64,000 nt of DNA, from the NCBI GenBank assembly GCA_018524725.1, contig JAEUWP010000542.1, forward strand, positions 1 through 64,000. Reading direction: 5' to 3'. Of the stretch, positions 34,375 through 46,679 are shown one piece after another; the stretch's first letter is position 1, and the number at the start of each line of letters is the position of its first letter. Source of the DNA: Podaxis mareebaensis. Lineage: Eukaryota > Basidiomycota > Agaricomycetes > Agaricales > Agaricaceae. Below the pieces are notes generated by a model. The model was given only the letters and a program-made list of their open reading frames with translations. It was not told the DNA's origin and made no database searches. The position numbers and the translations under genes were made by a program.

Positions 34375-36075
34375 ATGCGCCCATCTGGCAACTTAAAGGC
34401 TGTTTATCGTCTACTCTCACGTTCCCAAGCCCGCTTAACAACATACCCAGTTGCCAAACTTCCCAAATCAGCCTCTGGTTACCCCGCTTCGAGTCTCCGG
34501 TACGGCCGTGTTACTTCAACTCCCATTCGTACCATGTCTTCGCCATCCTCGCCGTCCGCTACAGCTGCTGCATCTCAGCCCCAGTCCTCCGCGCTGGTAC
34601 CACCTCCAATAACATTTCCTAAATCGCCAATACCCAGGAATCCGTTGGGAGAGGGAAGGTACATTAGGACTGCTGCTGCTCTCATTATTGGGTACGTTGA
34701 ATACTCCTCGATCTTGCTCCGAATCCCATGTTTTTCTTGCATTTCATAGCGACGAAATTCTCAATGGCAAGACGCACGATCGAAACTCCCACGTCTTTGC
34801 TCAGTATTGCTTCGAGCATGGGGTCGACCTGTATGTTTACCCAATCTCTTCTCTCCCGATTACCCCGAAGATGGCCTAGCAGACCATTGACAAGTATAGT
34901 TGACTGACTCACAGGAAACGAATTGAGGTCATCGCCGATGATCAAGACGAAATGTAGGTACTCCTATCCGTCATCCTGTGCACACGACCTTTGTCTCACT
35001 GGTTGAGTAGTGTTGAGGCGAGTGGGCGGTTGACCGAGAAGTACGACTTCGTCGTTACAAGCGGTGGGATCGGACCTACACATGATGGTGAGTCGAGTCG
35101 CCCCTTCCACGCATCTACCAACTTCATACCATGGCTCGGGTCAGATATCACCTATGAATCTTTGGCGAAATCGTTCAACCAGCCTCTTCAATACCACGAC
35201 GAGACAGTACACCGTTTGACAGAGATGACGAAGCATCGGCCATGGGTACAACAACAGAACGAGGAACAGCGCACAGCAACCAAGCGAATGGCGCTGTTAC
35301 CGAACGGAGATAATGTTGAGGTCCTCTTCGTCGGGGAAGATCTCTGGGTGGTACGTCTTGTCAGTGATATCTCGTATTTCCGACTGAGATCATGTTAGCC
35401 GGTAGTCCGACTAAAAGGAAAATTGTGTGTCCTTCCTGGCATCCCCGGCCTGTTCCAGAAGCTATTGCACCTCCTCACGCCGTACTTGCCCCTGCCACCA
35501 AAGTCAGAACGGCCGTTGAGGATACAAGTGTTCACCGAGTGCGTATTTCCTTTCACGCCCCTTCCCTTGTTATTCTCGCATACATCCACCGCTCTACCTT
35601 TCTCTGCCTTTGGGTTGATTATATGCGCACATGATACACTTCTCTCCCACATATATGCAGATACAGAAACTAATTTCACGTTTGTTATCAACAGGCGTCC
35701 CGAATCCTTGATTGCACCCTATCTCACCACTCTACAAGCCCGACTGAAACCTCATGGCATTCAAGTCGGCTCATACCCAATTTTAGGCCAAGGTGTTTTC
35801 GTCAGTCTCATCGGTCGAGACCTGCCCACTACCTCCGCTGGTGAGTCAGCTGAGAGGTCTTATCACACAAAACCCGCATTCACACCATTTAAGCCTCAGA
35901 TGGGAACGGCAAAGCCCAGACAAGGATCTGGCTGGCTGAAGTTGCAAAGGAGGTGGAGAAGGAGGTTGGTGGGAAAGTCGTGAGTGAAGAGGAAGTTGCG
36001 TTGAAGAAGGAACGGAGTACGTCCAGTCTGCTGGGTGCTAAGGAGAGCACGGAGGGAGGGAAAGCGAAGATTTGA
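34375..36075 (+). CDS. Molybdopterin-binding (MoCF_biosynth) domain protein
   Basis: About eight exons can be chained in phase. The domain runs RTAAALIIG-DEILNGKTHDRN, AQYCFEHGVDLKRIEVIADD, VVTSGGIGPTHD-DITYESLA, ALLPNGDNVEVL, KLCVLPGIPGLFQKLL and GSYPILGQGVFVSLIG. This is the MoaB/MogA/CinA-like fold as found alone in fungi and in the N-terminal half of human FAD synthase. In that relative it lacks molybdenum cofactor activity and may hydrolyse FAD, so the role here is open. The first 53 residues are rich in Arg, Ser and Leu without acids, like a mitochondrial presequence; a second Met (34534, MSSPSS) could give a cytosolic form. The acidic/Lys tail ends at 36075. Confidence 0.83.
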
Positions 36076-36399
36076 TTTATTACTGGTTCTGGCTTCTATA
36101 CATGCTCTGCCAGCTTCTTTTTCCTTTATCCGGACTTTTTGGGGTTTCTAGTCCGAGAGCCTTGATTTATTGATTGACGATCAGAATATTGAATTTTCAT
36201 GATTACTTTTACATATCTCCTAGCCCCTCTTTGGAGTGTCAAAACTTGTACCCGTATCAAGCAAATCTCAATTCGGTGATCCGGGACGAGTCACCGTTTG
36301 TTGTGAAGCCCTGGTGCCTCTGGGCCGATAATTGTCGAAGATGGAGCAGAACTCGGCAGGCGAGCACTGCACGAATCATCCGGCAAGCCCTATCAAGTG

Positions 36400-37880
36400 G
36401 CTATGGTAAGTTTCGGGGGATTTGGTGAACCGTGGCTTTTGATGCTTACAACGAGGAGAGGATGACATCGTCGGCCTAGCAGTGGATGAATAATCAGTAG
36501 CTGGCCTTCTCTCAGCTGGTAACTCCGTGCACATACCACATAAAGTTGCCCAATGATGGGTACGACAGATAAGACTGGAAAGGGGTGAACCAAGCGACAG
36601 CGCCAGAACATCCTTATCCAACTCACCAAATAGGTATGCGTAAAACATAGTACCTACGATTAAAACTTAGTCCAGCGGACCAAAATTTGATGGACTTGGA
36701 TAGATACCTTCAGCATACACTGTTTTTATAAAGCTCCGATTTTTGATGATCTTGTCTTTGGATCTATCTAGTTTGGTTTAACCATCATAGTCCCAGAAGC
36801 ACTAATATCGCGGAAACAAGGTGCAACTCACATTCTTTCACTGTCGGGTAAGCCATCAAGGCCAACATGGCTGACACAACGGAGGTCTTAGTTCCGGACT
36901 TTGGGACGATTGCATATAAAATATATGCGCTGTACCTGCGTCGTATACCGCCAACATAATATAATTGATGTAGTGGCGCAGCTCTTTTAGGGAGGTTATG
37001 GTACAGATACACCCCGGAAACGGAATGACAGGGAGGTCTTCAAAAAAAAATCAGGGTTCGCTAGTAACAGGGGCTCCACGCGGACGTACCTGTACGGGGA
37101 AGAACCAAACGGAAATAGTTGAAAATGGCGTATCCAAACCCGCTCAAGTAGACGAGTGCAAACACAAGGCATAGTTTCTTGTTCATGTTCCAGATAACCA
37201 AGGTACGCATCGCGAGTATATCTAGAAGTTCGTTAGATAACTTTCGTTACTGGATTCAGATCACCTCTCGGGGACTTACACTCTGCAATAAACAATGCCA
37301 CTATACAAACCGCTGTGAGTTTCATGTTAGGTATCATAATTATGGGCGTGATTTACTTTAATGGCCCACGTACCCCCTGTCGCTCCATACAATGATTTAC
37401 AGGCATCGCCGTGCATTTCATGCCAGCCTGATAGGTGAGGCAGTGTCAGATATTTAGCAAGGTTAAAAATGTTGTGCCGTATCGAGCTCACGGAAGTACG
37501 CCAGGACGAAATCCGCGACGGGCAGGTACCGAGTTACCAAAAATATCGCCTTCGTAAGATTCCAGTTCGACCTCCAGACGTAAGACACTTCAAGGTCAAG
37601 GGTAACCATCCACTCGAAAACCTGCAGCGTTCAGCCGGCACCTGCGATGGTAATGCGCGCAGGCATAGTGAAGGTAAGACGTACCACAACGGTAAATGAG
37701 GCCACTGCCGGGTCCAGATACTTCGGTTGAGATCGTGTAGGAGGTGAGGGAGCACCATAACACCTACTATCAATGTATTGGAATATTTGAGTAAGAAGCC
37801 ATAAATTGAAGATATAAACCCACACGGCCAACCAACGCATGATAAACGGATGCTTCTACTCCTTGCAAACTGACACTCAT
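36400..37880 (-). CDS. DUF6533-type seven-helix membrane protein (copy 2)
   Basis: The likely start is ATG at 37880 (MSVSLQGVEASVYHAL). A following exon shows the DUF6533 motif VFEWMVTLDLEVSYVW, then NWNLTKAIFLVTRYLPV and FVLAYF. Further transmembrane pieces read AVCIVALFIAEC and AMRTLVIWNMNKKLC followed by LVFALVYLSGFGYAIFNYF. The arrangement matches copy 1 at 13.7-15.4 kb and mushroom family members. The gene has many small introns. The 3' end is uncertain and placed only roughly near 36.4 kb. Function is unknown. Confidence 0.6.
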
Positions 37881-38199
37881 TTCCCTGAGAAACGGAATGG
37901 GTGTCTCGTCTTGGCAAGCTCTTTTGAGGCTACCGAATGGGTAGGAGGAAAGAACACTGCGAAGCGGCTTGGCTGGGGGCACAGTGTGACATAATCTGAT
38001 ATATGTACTATTAACTGATAGCGGCGGAGCCTGCGTAGTTGTTATGTAGGCTAAGGCTGATGCGAGGGAGTGCCAACAGTTGGTGGGAACGATGCAGCCC
38101 GGACACAGTGACAGAGTTGATTGGTTCTGCTAAGCGTTTATTCCATGACTGCACTTGATTTACCGATGTGGAGATTGTAGATCGGTTGCACACGACAGG

Positions 38200-38295
38200 T
38201 AGTCAACCTACAGTGTAGCGAGTGACTCGCTCCAGCGAAGCCATACAACGTAACGAGTGAGATGGGACCAGCGGGCCCGCTGGCCATACAACGGG
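38200..38295 (+). repeat. KDZ left terminal inverted repeat
   Basis: It matches the inverted right end with six mismatches. It contains a 16-bp perfect palindrome CCAGCGGGCCCGCTGG (about 38269-38284), disrupted in the right copy. The copia insertion lies at its inner edge; the inner CGGG is shared with the copia target duplication. Confidence 0.85.
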
Positions 38296-38296
38296 G

Positions 38297-38945
38297 TGTT
38301 GAGGAATTAATCAGCATTACACTTACGCGTATACTTGCCATCGGCAATACATGCTGAATCCTCGACGCGTACACTCTGCATTGACAGAGCTTATATATTT
38401 TTGGAACTCTCCATAGCTTCGTGCTATGTTTAGATTGATCCGTTTCTATTAATACTTTTATACACATACGTAGATGTACGGCCTGTGTTAGTATTACTCA
38501 TATCCTCATGGATTATGACTTGTAGAAACATTCTCTGACTGCGGATGACTCCTGTAGCATATGGTAGAGTCATGTTCTTTCTTATTTTAACTTTTACATG
38601 CACATCCTTCATGTTATACGCGCATATGCCTTATGTTTTCTTACTCATGCATGTATCTTACCCTTGACCCAGTGTCGTAGCTCTATGGTATTTAAACCTT
38701 CATGTAGTAGCGTACTTTCTTCACTGGAGTTTTACATTCCTCGTCTACTTGACTACTCAGCTACTCTAAGCTCAATATTCCTCGCTACTTTCAATTCGGT
38801 CTTATCTTCTCTGGTACACCTCAAGACTCGCCCTTTCCTCATCTATCAGGTTTCCTCCCTGTTCAACTCGCCTCGGATTGTGAGTAACTGGTTTACTCTC
38901 CACTGACGCTATGCTTGTGTAGTAGCAACCATTCTCCCCTTGTCA
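38297..38945 (+). repeat. copia 5' LTR (649 bp)
   Basis: Begins TGTTGAGGAATTAATC and ends CCCCTTGTCA. GTATTTAAACC near 38688 may be the TATA region. It differs from the 3' LTR at 14 positions, all transitions at sites where one or both copies suggest CpG. Confidence 0.95.
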
Positions 38946-38957
38946 GGTTATGGGCCC
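38946..38957 (+). promoter_or_regulatory. copia primer-binding site, initiator tRNA-Met anticodon-arm type
   Basis: GGTTATGGGCCC directly follows the 5' LTR. It is complementary to an anticodon arm reading GGGCCCAUAACC, which contains the CAU anticodon. This fits priming by a half tRNA as known for Drosophila copia and yeast Ty5, rather than the tRNA 3' end (which would start TGG). Confidence 0.75.
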
Positions 38958-39133
38958 CGAGACTCTCCTTCTGAGGATTCTCTCCTATTAACTTAGGATT
39001 GAGATAAAGACGTCTTGGGATTAGCCTATTTCTACCTTTAAAAGTTATCTGTATACAACGTTATACTAATACCCCATTTTTTTGATATTGCTTAGTCGAT
39101 TTCTTATCTGCCAATTTCTTTGATACGTCAAAT

Positions 39134-42100
39134 ATGGCTTTGACTATTGCTACTTCTTCCCTTCCTAAACTTGAGGGCCCCTCTAACTACAAGTTCTGGG
39201 CTCATCGTCTTCAAGGAGCACTTTCCTTGATTAGTGTTACTGGTTCCACGGAAACAGGCTGGACCCTTACCAATGGAATGGCGACAGCACCTGCTCAGAA
39301 TGACGCAGCTGAAACGGCATGTCAGAATCAGATGAAGGCGCAAGCCTTATCGATTATTGAAAACACGTTGCCTGATTCTATGCTGCTTCATGGAAGAACA
39401 GCCCCTGACACCTTATGGACTTATCTCCAAACTCAATTTGGAACGCTTGGTCCAGCTAATGTCTACGGCTTGTTCATCCGAGCTCTAAAGAAGAGAATCA
39501 CCGGCAAAAGAGATATTGCGGTTGATATCGCCGAAATGGCGACTCTCTTCACTCAGGTAGAAGAAGCTACTGCTGCTATCCCTGAGGTACTTAGAGCTAT
39601 GGTTCTTCTTTCGGCTATTCCGGATGATTGGGATTCGGTCCGACAATCATTGTTGACCAACAACACTACAATCGCTGCCCTTACTTGGAAAGTGGTCGCA
39701 GATGCTTTAAATGCTGAATGGGCTCAGTGGAATGGACGTAACAAAATGTCCACCCACCTCGCCAATGCTCAATCTGCTAACAAAGCTAAACTTCCCAATG
39801 ACCAAGGCAGTCCTTCTGCTTGGAACAAGTCTCGTCCGGGTCCACCTTGGAGTTGATTTATCCCTCAGCCTGTCGGCCGAGATAAAACCTCCAACGGTCC
39901 CAAGCCTCAAGGCCAACAAGGCGGTCAGCCTGGTCAATGGCAGACTGTTAAGCCGAAGAAGAAGAGGGCTCCCAAGAAGAAGAAGTCCCCTAACGCCTCA
40001 GCCAAACCAGCCGATTCCATGGTGGGTTTTGCTGCACCTGCTCACCTAGTGGCGGCACCTCCACTTCCCCCTGCTGGTGCTGGTAGACCTTACACAGGTC
40101 CCAACATGCACCCATTCGACCTCTTAGATCGAATCCAGAGGCTGCAAGTGAACGCACCTCGTGTTCCACCTCAGGCTTTGGTCCAACAACGCCTAGCTGC
40201 TACAGTTCCGCAGGATCGTCCCCTGCTTCCCTCACTTTCTCATCGGGTACGATCTCAAAACCCTGTTCCCATCGCTCCAACTTACTCTTCTGCCTTGCAG
40301 GAGAAACGTAAGTTTGAAGAGTCTAAAATAGAGGCGAGTAACCTCTGTTTTACTGCTATTCTTGAGCTTGAGATAATTAATCTTGCACAGGAGGCACACA
40401 AAACTCTTCAGGTGATGAAACGTCAACAGACTGATACAGCGACTAAGTCACTTGATCAGATTCATGAGGAACAGAAGATCAAGACCCAGTGCTATCGCGA
40501 CATTAATCGTGCCCGTAAGCTTCGTTGTGCTCCTACCAAGCAAAGCGTACAGGATCTGATTGAGGAAACTTTACTCCTCATGTCGCTAGATGACGCATCC
40601 GAGAAAGCGAAGAACTTCGACAAAGAGTTCCCGCCACTTCTGGGACACTCAGGTCTTCTTCCACCTGGTCATCCAGTCGAGGTAGGCACCTATTCTCGAT
40701 GTGTCCACATGGGTAAATGGACTAAAAATCCACCCAAGAAGACCACACCTTCCATGCAGTGAGCCGAAATGCTGTATGACATCGTCGAAGAAGCTCTTCA
40801 TGAACACGAGGAAGAGAAGCAGAAGAAGGCATGTGAACTTCGCTTCAAGAAGAAGCCCAAGGTTCAAGGGGAATGCTACATCCCACACGTAGGTCGCTTC
40901 TATCAAGATCTGATGAACCAATTAATTCATTTTGGTGTCATACAGGATACTTGCGAAGTCGATCCTAAAGTATGTGTTAATCCTATTGGTCGATTACGGC
41001 TTATTCATTTCCTTGTTACCCAACAGGGAGAACAAAGCTCTCACACCCTACAAGAGGTGCTTGCTGTGATTGACAAAAATCCCGAAGGTTATCCACTTGA
41101 TCCAACAGATCGTGAATACCTTTACTCAATAGGCTTAACAGAATGCGAATGGGATGAAGTGATGGCGCCTTCGACCTCGTCGGTCGATGTTCCACCTGCA
41201 CCACCTTCTTCACCACGACTTCCCGGAGCATCTCATCCCAATGATGAGATCGATCTCGTTGGGAGCGACATCGAAGATCGCCCACCTCTCGTCAACAGCC
41301 CACGTCATCTTTCTGACATAGACTATGATGCCGACGACACAAGTGATGCTGATAGTGACTTCGAGAAGAAGAAGGCTATGGGGTATGTAATCCATATCTT
41401 ATCACCATCATCTGATGCTGATCACCTCCATACTCAGACCAGTCACGACGCTTCCTCTTGGGAAGAAGAAGGGCAAGCTCAGCAAGAAGTGCCGCACCAA
41501 GGCCAAACATCGTGAGGTTTAGAGGGTCGTCCGCGCAGGACAGAAGGAGGAAGAGGAGATGAGCACCTACCGTCAAGGGAACGGATACTTAGGTGGCTCA
41601 TAGCTTTGGACAATGTAAAGTTTTGTGATGGATCATGTACAGAACACGTAGCGATGTGCACAAGCACATCTCGCTTTAATGTAATTCATTCTGTACATGC
41701 ACCTCCCAGTCCGAAATCCTCTAAGATCAGAAGATATGAAGATGATGAAATAATAAGAATGGATGAGTATAATGCTATTTGGTTATTAGACTCAGGAGCA
41801 TCTGGCCATTACATGCCACATATGGAAGACTTCATTGACTTCCAGTATTATCCTGATCCTATAACCGTATACACTGCCGGTGAACCAATGATATCACCAG
41901 GACATGGTACAGTCTTAATTGAAACCGTGGTCAATACAGATAACGGCACCCGGATACTTAATCATTCATATCTATATCCGGTGCATTACTTACAAGGTAG
42001 CGGAGATCGATTGTTATCAGTTGGTCAGCTCGCCAAGGCTGGAGCTAAAATAGAAACCACTGATAGCTGCTCACGCGTCAATGACTCTTTAAATGAGCCG

Positions 42101-45100
42101 ATACTAGTTGCACAACCCTTAATAGGTTGTTCACCTACTCTTCATTATGTGAAGAGCAAAATCATTAAAACGCATGATGATATGCATGCATTTGCAACTA
42201 GTACTGTACCAGAGTATAACATCCTCCATAATAGGATGGGACACCCGTCAGATCGCATCCTCAAACATTTTGAGACAAATACAATCGGCTTTCCTCATGT
42301 AGAAATTCCCAAAAATAGCATGAAACCATGTGAAGGTTGCACTATGGGAAAGATGCATCAGAAAAGCTTCAATGTAAACTTTGAGAGAGTGTCCAGGCCT
42401 CTAGAAAGAATCCATTCGGATCTTTTAGAAATGCCTAAAATTAGTTACTGAAAATATAAATGGGTAATGACTATTTTGGATGACTTCTCCTCAAACACTT
42501 GGGTTCATTTACTTCGTAAAAAATCCGAAGCACCCACAGTAATGAAGAACTTCTTGACCTTAGTCAATAAGCATATTGGCAGTCTGGTAAAGTTCTTACA
42601 TACTGATCGAGGAGGAGAATACGTCAAAGAAAGCTTACAAGCTCTCTTACACTCTCAAGGGATTATCCATGTGACAAGCGCTCCACATGCTCACCAACAA
42701 AATGGTAGAGCAGAACACCTTAATTGTACCTTAATGGATAAAGCTGAAGCCATGCGGCATCATGCTTGTATTCCAGATGGTTGGTGGGAATTTGTGATTG
42801 ATACCACTTGTTATCTTTACAATCGCACCCCCATATCACGCCTTGATTGGAAAACCCCTCAAGAAGTTTTAACAGGTGTCAAACCAAATGTTTCTAAATT
42901 CAGAACCTTTGGATGTGGTGCTTATGCGTTCTTACCCAAAGAAGTCCGAAAAGATAAATTATCCCCAAAATCGGAATTAATGATATTCCTGGGATACTCT
43001 CCGGACTGAAAGAATTATTTGTTCATGCGTCATCTGCAGGGCAATGTTCTTTACATTTTGCCCACTGCTATATTCGATGAACAATTCTTTCCTAAATGTT
43101 CTGAAAAGAAACATAGATCGAATAGTAGTCATAGTTCTCTATCAAGAACTCCTACACCACCTAGTGAGGTTATCATTTACCCTAGACAGGATAACTCAAG
43201 GTCACCACCTCCGGAAAGACCTTCAGCTCCTACGCCACCATCGTCCTCTTCGTCCAATCCAGATCCTAGATATTGGAATGGAACTCCAGATATAGACGAT
43301 GATAACGAGGACAAGGACAGCCAACATGATTTACCAAGAGAAGATCATGATTCTGATTTAGAATATGCTGATCCTAAAGATTATCCTGATCTAGAAAGAC
43401 ATTCGCCTGCGCAAAGCGTTGATCCGAATGAAAATCGAGATTCATCTCCATATTTGGATGACTTTGAAGAACGAGGTGATGATAGACCTTTCACTGCATC
43501 TCCCCCTGTTCCTCAGTCTCCAAGATTAGAAGAGCATGAGAATCGTGGCAATGATCCACCCTTTAGGGAAGAATCATCAAGCCCTGTACCCAGGACTTCT
43601 GAAAGCGAAGCACCGCAAGGTCCTTCTATGACGTCTTCTAGGTTTTCCCCTATGAAACCTGCACAGAAATGTCATGCCGCTTCTCCGCCATGGATGCAAC
43701 AATGGCAATCATCTTCTAATCAATGTCCTCAAAGAGAATGTCGGGTTCCTTCTAAACCCGGAAACATATATGGAGATCAACATCCAGTAAAAGTACTACA
43801 TAATTATCGAGGCTTTGAATGGATACCTCCTAAAGGAGAACCATTACTTAAGCATATTCGCAAACAAAGCCCAGTAGCACTTCCCGATGTTGAAAATGAA
43901 ATGCCACCTGATGAACACACACTTGATTCTTCACAAACTTCTACGTCGATGGAACTTATGATGGTACATCACGTGAATAAGTTATGCAAAGAAGGAGGAG
44001 TACAGTTCATCGATTTTCTTTTTGCGAACAAAATTGATGCGTCATATACCCCTAAAGTCTTCAAAGACTTAGCTAAACTCCCCAAGGAAATCCGCGATAA
44101 GTGGTATAATGCTTGCCTTGAGGAGATAGACGCATTAAAGAAATGACAGGTCTATGAACTTGTTGAACTTCCGAAAGGAAGGAAAGTGATTGGTAATCAA
44201 TGGGTATTCACTCCTCGATCTGATGGCAGATTCAGATCTCGATTAGTCGCACAAGGGTTCTCACAAATCGAAGGCATTGACTTCGATGAACTCTTCTCTC
44301 CTGTTGTCTGGTACGAGACCGCATGATTGCTATTTGCGATAGCTGCCCTCGAGGACTGGGATATGTTTGGTCTTGACGTGAAGACCGCTTATCTCTATGG
44401 ACACCTTAAGGAAGAAATCTATATGCGACAACCTGAAGGTTTCATCCAAAAAGGACAAGAAACCAAAGTATGGCGCTTGAAACGTGCCTTATACGGTCTC
44501 AAACAAGCTGGCCGACAATGGTGGCTTGAAGTGACAAATTCGATGAAAGAACTAGGCTTCAAACGAGCATCACTTGATGCAGGAGTCTATTATTATTACG
44601 ATACACGAGAGAAATCTCTTATCATCGCACTACTTTATGTGGATGATGCGGCTTTCTTAGGACCGCATGGATCGAAAGTTCTTCATCAAAAGATAAAAGC
44701 ATTTATGGAAAGATGGGAATGTCGCTTCTTAGGTGAACTTACCAAATTCCTAGGAATGCATATCACAAGGGACCGTGATAATCTATTGATTATGATTGAT
44801 CAACAACCATACCTTGATAAGGTATTAGAACGTTTTAATGTGGTTGAAAAAGCCAAATCAACTCCATTGCCGAGAGACTTCGTCTTCACTACAGCAAAAG
44901 ATGAGGCATCTGCTAATTTTAGGCAGAAGTACCAACAATTGGTTGGATCTTTGATGTACTTGATGATCGGATCACGTCCCGATATTGCTTTTGCACTCGT
45001 CAAGTTATCCCAACAAATGACGAATCCATCATGGGAACACTATAAAGCCGGCTTACATACTTTGCGATACCTTCGTGGCACATCTAAATATGCCATTGTT

Positions 45101-45598
45101 TATGATGGACAAACAAACGAAGGAATCAATGTGTTCTCTGACTCTGATTGGGCACAAGATCCAGAAACCAGAAAATCAGTCACTGGCTTCTTCATTAGAA
45201 TAGCTGGAGCAGCTGTATCATGGCTATCACGGCGCCAGAAGACTGTTGCCTTATCATCGACAGAAGCCAAATATATGGCTTTGTCAGATGCTAGTCGTCA
45301 AATCGAGTGGACAGTTAACCTGCTCACTGAAATCAGCATTAATCCAGAAAGGATTAAGAAACCACACTTATTTGGTGATAACCGAGGTTCAGTATTTTGG
45401 GCCAAAAATCCAGTAACCGAAAAACGTTCAAAACATGTGGATGTTAAGTTCCATTATATCCGCAATTTACTTGAGGATGAAAAATTCCTCTTGTATAATA
45501 TCAAAGGAACTGAAAATCCTGCGGATTTATTAACAAAGAATCTCGACACGCAAAAGTTTAATTTCTTTTTGCCTTCATTAGGTGTTGAATTCTTTTAG
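39134..45598 (+). pseudogene. copia gag-pol polyprotein, one frame with seven TGA stops
   Basis: A continuous frame of 2,154 positions. Gag starts MALTIATSSLPKLEGPSNYK. A long acidic/Lys-rich linker covers about 40.0-41.5 kb. The protease has LDSGASGHY (near 41790). The integrase has the H/C zinc region (LHNRMGHPSD, CEGCTMGK), core ILDDF, HTDRGGEY and HQQNGRAEH, and an FLGYSPD end. Reverse transcriptase has AFLG after LLYVDDA (near 44635), and RNase H has FSDSDWAQD and SSTEAKYMALS. No classical CCHC knuckle was seen in Gag. Stops are TGA at 39854, 40760, 41513, 42449, 43007, 44144 and 44324, each where Arg (CGA) is plausible. Frame integrity implies recent activity before silencing. Confidence 0.93.
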
Positions 45599-45633
45599 TA
45601 CTTCACACTCTGACAATTTCGAGCGAGGAGGAG

Positions 45634-46282
45634 TGTTGAGGAATTAATCAGCATTACGCTTACGCGTATACTTGCCATCGGCAATACATGCTGAATCCTC
45701 GACGCGTACACTCTGCATTGACAGAGCTTATATATTTTTGGAACTCTCCATAGCTTCATGCTATGTTTAGATTGATCCGTTTCTATTAATACTTTTATAC
45801 ACATACGTAGACATACAGCCTGTGTTAGTATTACTCATATCCTCATGGATTATGACTTGTAGAAACGTTCTCTGACTGCGGATGACTCCTGTAGCATATG
45901 GTAGAGTCATGTTCTTTCTTATTTTAACTTTTACATGCACATCCTTCATGTTATACGCGCATATGCCTTATGTTTTCTTACTCATGCATGTATCTTACCC
46001 TTGACCCAGTGTCGTAGCTCTACGGTATTTAAACCTTCATGTAGTAGCGTACTTTCTTCACTGGAGTTTTACATTCCTCATCTACTTGACTACTCAGCTA
46101 CTCTAAGCTCAATATTCCTCGCTACTTTCAATTCGGTCTTATCTTCTCCGGTACACCTCAAGACTCGCCCTTTCCTCATCTATCAGGTTTCCTCCCTGTT
46201 TGACTCGCCTCGGATTGTGAGTAACTGGTTTACTCTCCACTGACGCTATGCTTGTGTAGTAGCAACTGTTCTCCCCTCGTCA
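45634..46282 (+). repeat. copia 3' LTR (649 bp)
   Basis: Same length as the 5' LTR with no indels. It is preceded by the polypurine tract and followed by the CGGGG target duplication, after which KDZ sequence resumes. Confidence 0.95.
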
Positions 46283-46383
46283 CGGGGCTCTACTGAGATA
46301 TACCCAGTAGGAATTTGTGATGGGCAAAGATCATAAGAAAGTATTGCACCATTATAGCTCAACGGACATCACCACTTCAGCAC

Positions 46384-46605
46384 TACACTGGTAGATTATG
46401 CAGGCACTGGCACATTGCGCAGGGGGCCAGCACATTGTGCAGAGGGCCGGCACATAGCACAGGCAACGGCACATTGCACAGGGGGCTGGCACAGTGCCCA
46501 GGCACCGGCACATTGCACAATGTGCCGGCCCTCTGTGCAATGTGCCAGCCCCCTACATGGTGCAGAGACCAGCACATGGTGCAGACACTGGCATGAAACC
46601 CGGTG
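46384..46605. repeat. Subterminal short-repeat cluster of the KDZ element
   Basis: The words GGCACATTGCACAGGGGGC, GGCACATTGTGCAGAGGGC and variants recur about a dozen times on both strands, spaced 15-25 bp. At 46505-46528 two copies meet as an almost perfect palindrome, CCGGCACATTG, two bases, CAATGTGCCGG. It lies about 100 bp inside the left repeat once the copia element is removed. Such clusters commonly bind the transposase; that is inferred here. Confidence 0.65.
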
Positions 46606-46679
46606 CAAGACTGGCATTCATATTACACTGAACATTGAGTGAAATGAAGTGATAGTATAAATGGAATTCAATTTACAAT

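Larger units (their letters stand above)
38297..46282 (+). mobile_element. Full-length Ty1/copia LTR retrotransposon, inactivated
   Basis: Two 649-bp LTRs (38297-38945 and 45634-46282) begin TGTTGAGG and end GTCA, with CGGGG duplicated on both sides (38292-38296 and 46283-46287). The primer site follows the 5' LTR, and a purine tract GAGCGAGGAGGAG precedes the 3' LTR. The single gag-pol frame (39134-45598) has protease, integrase, reverse transcriptase and RNase H in copia order. There are no frameshifts, but seven in-frame TGA stops make it inactive. LTR identity is about 98% (14 differences). It sits at the inner edge of the KDZ left repeat. Confidence 0.95.

Noticed and set aside
38297..46282. 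RIP of the TCG type known from some basidiomycete rusts and smuts as cause of the LTR mutations
   Set aside because: Only a minority of the 14 changes lie in a TCG context; ACG is more frequent, so general CpG decay explains the data better.
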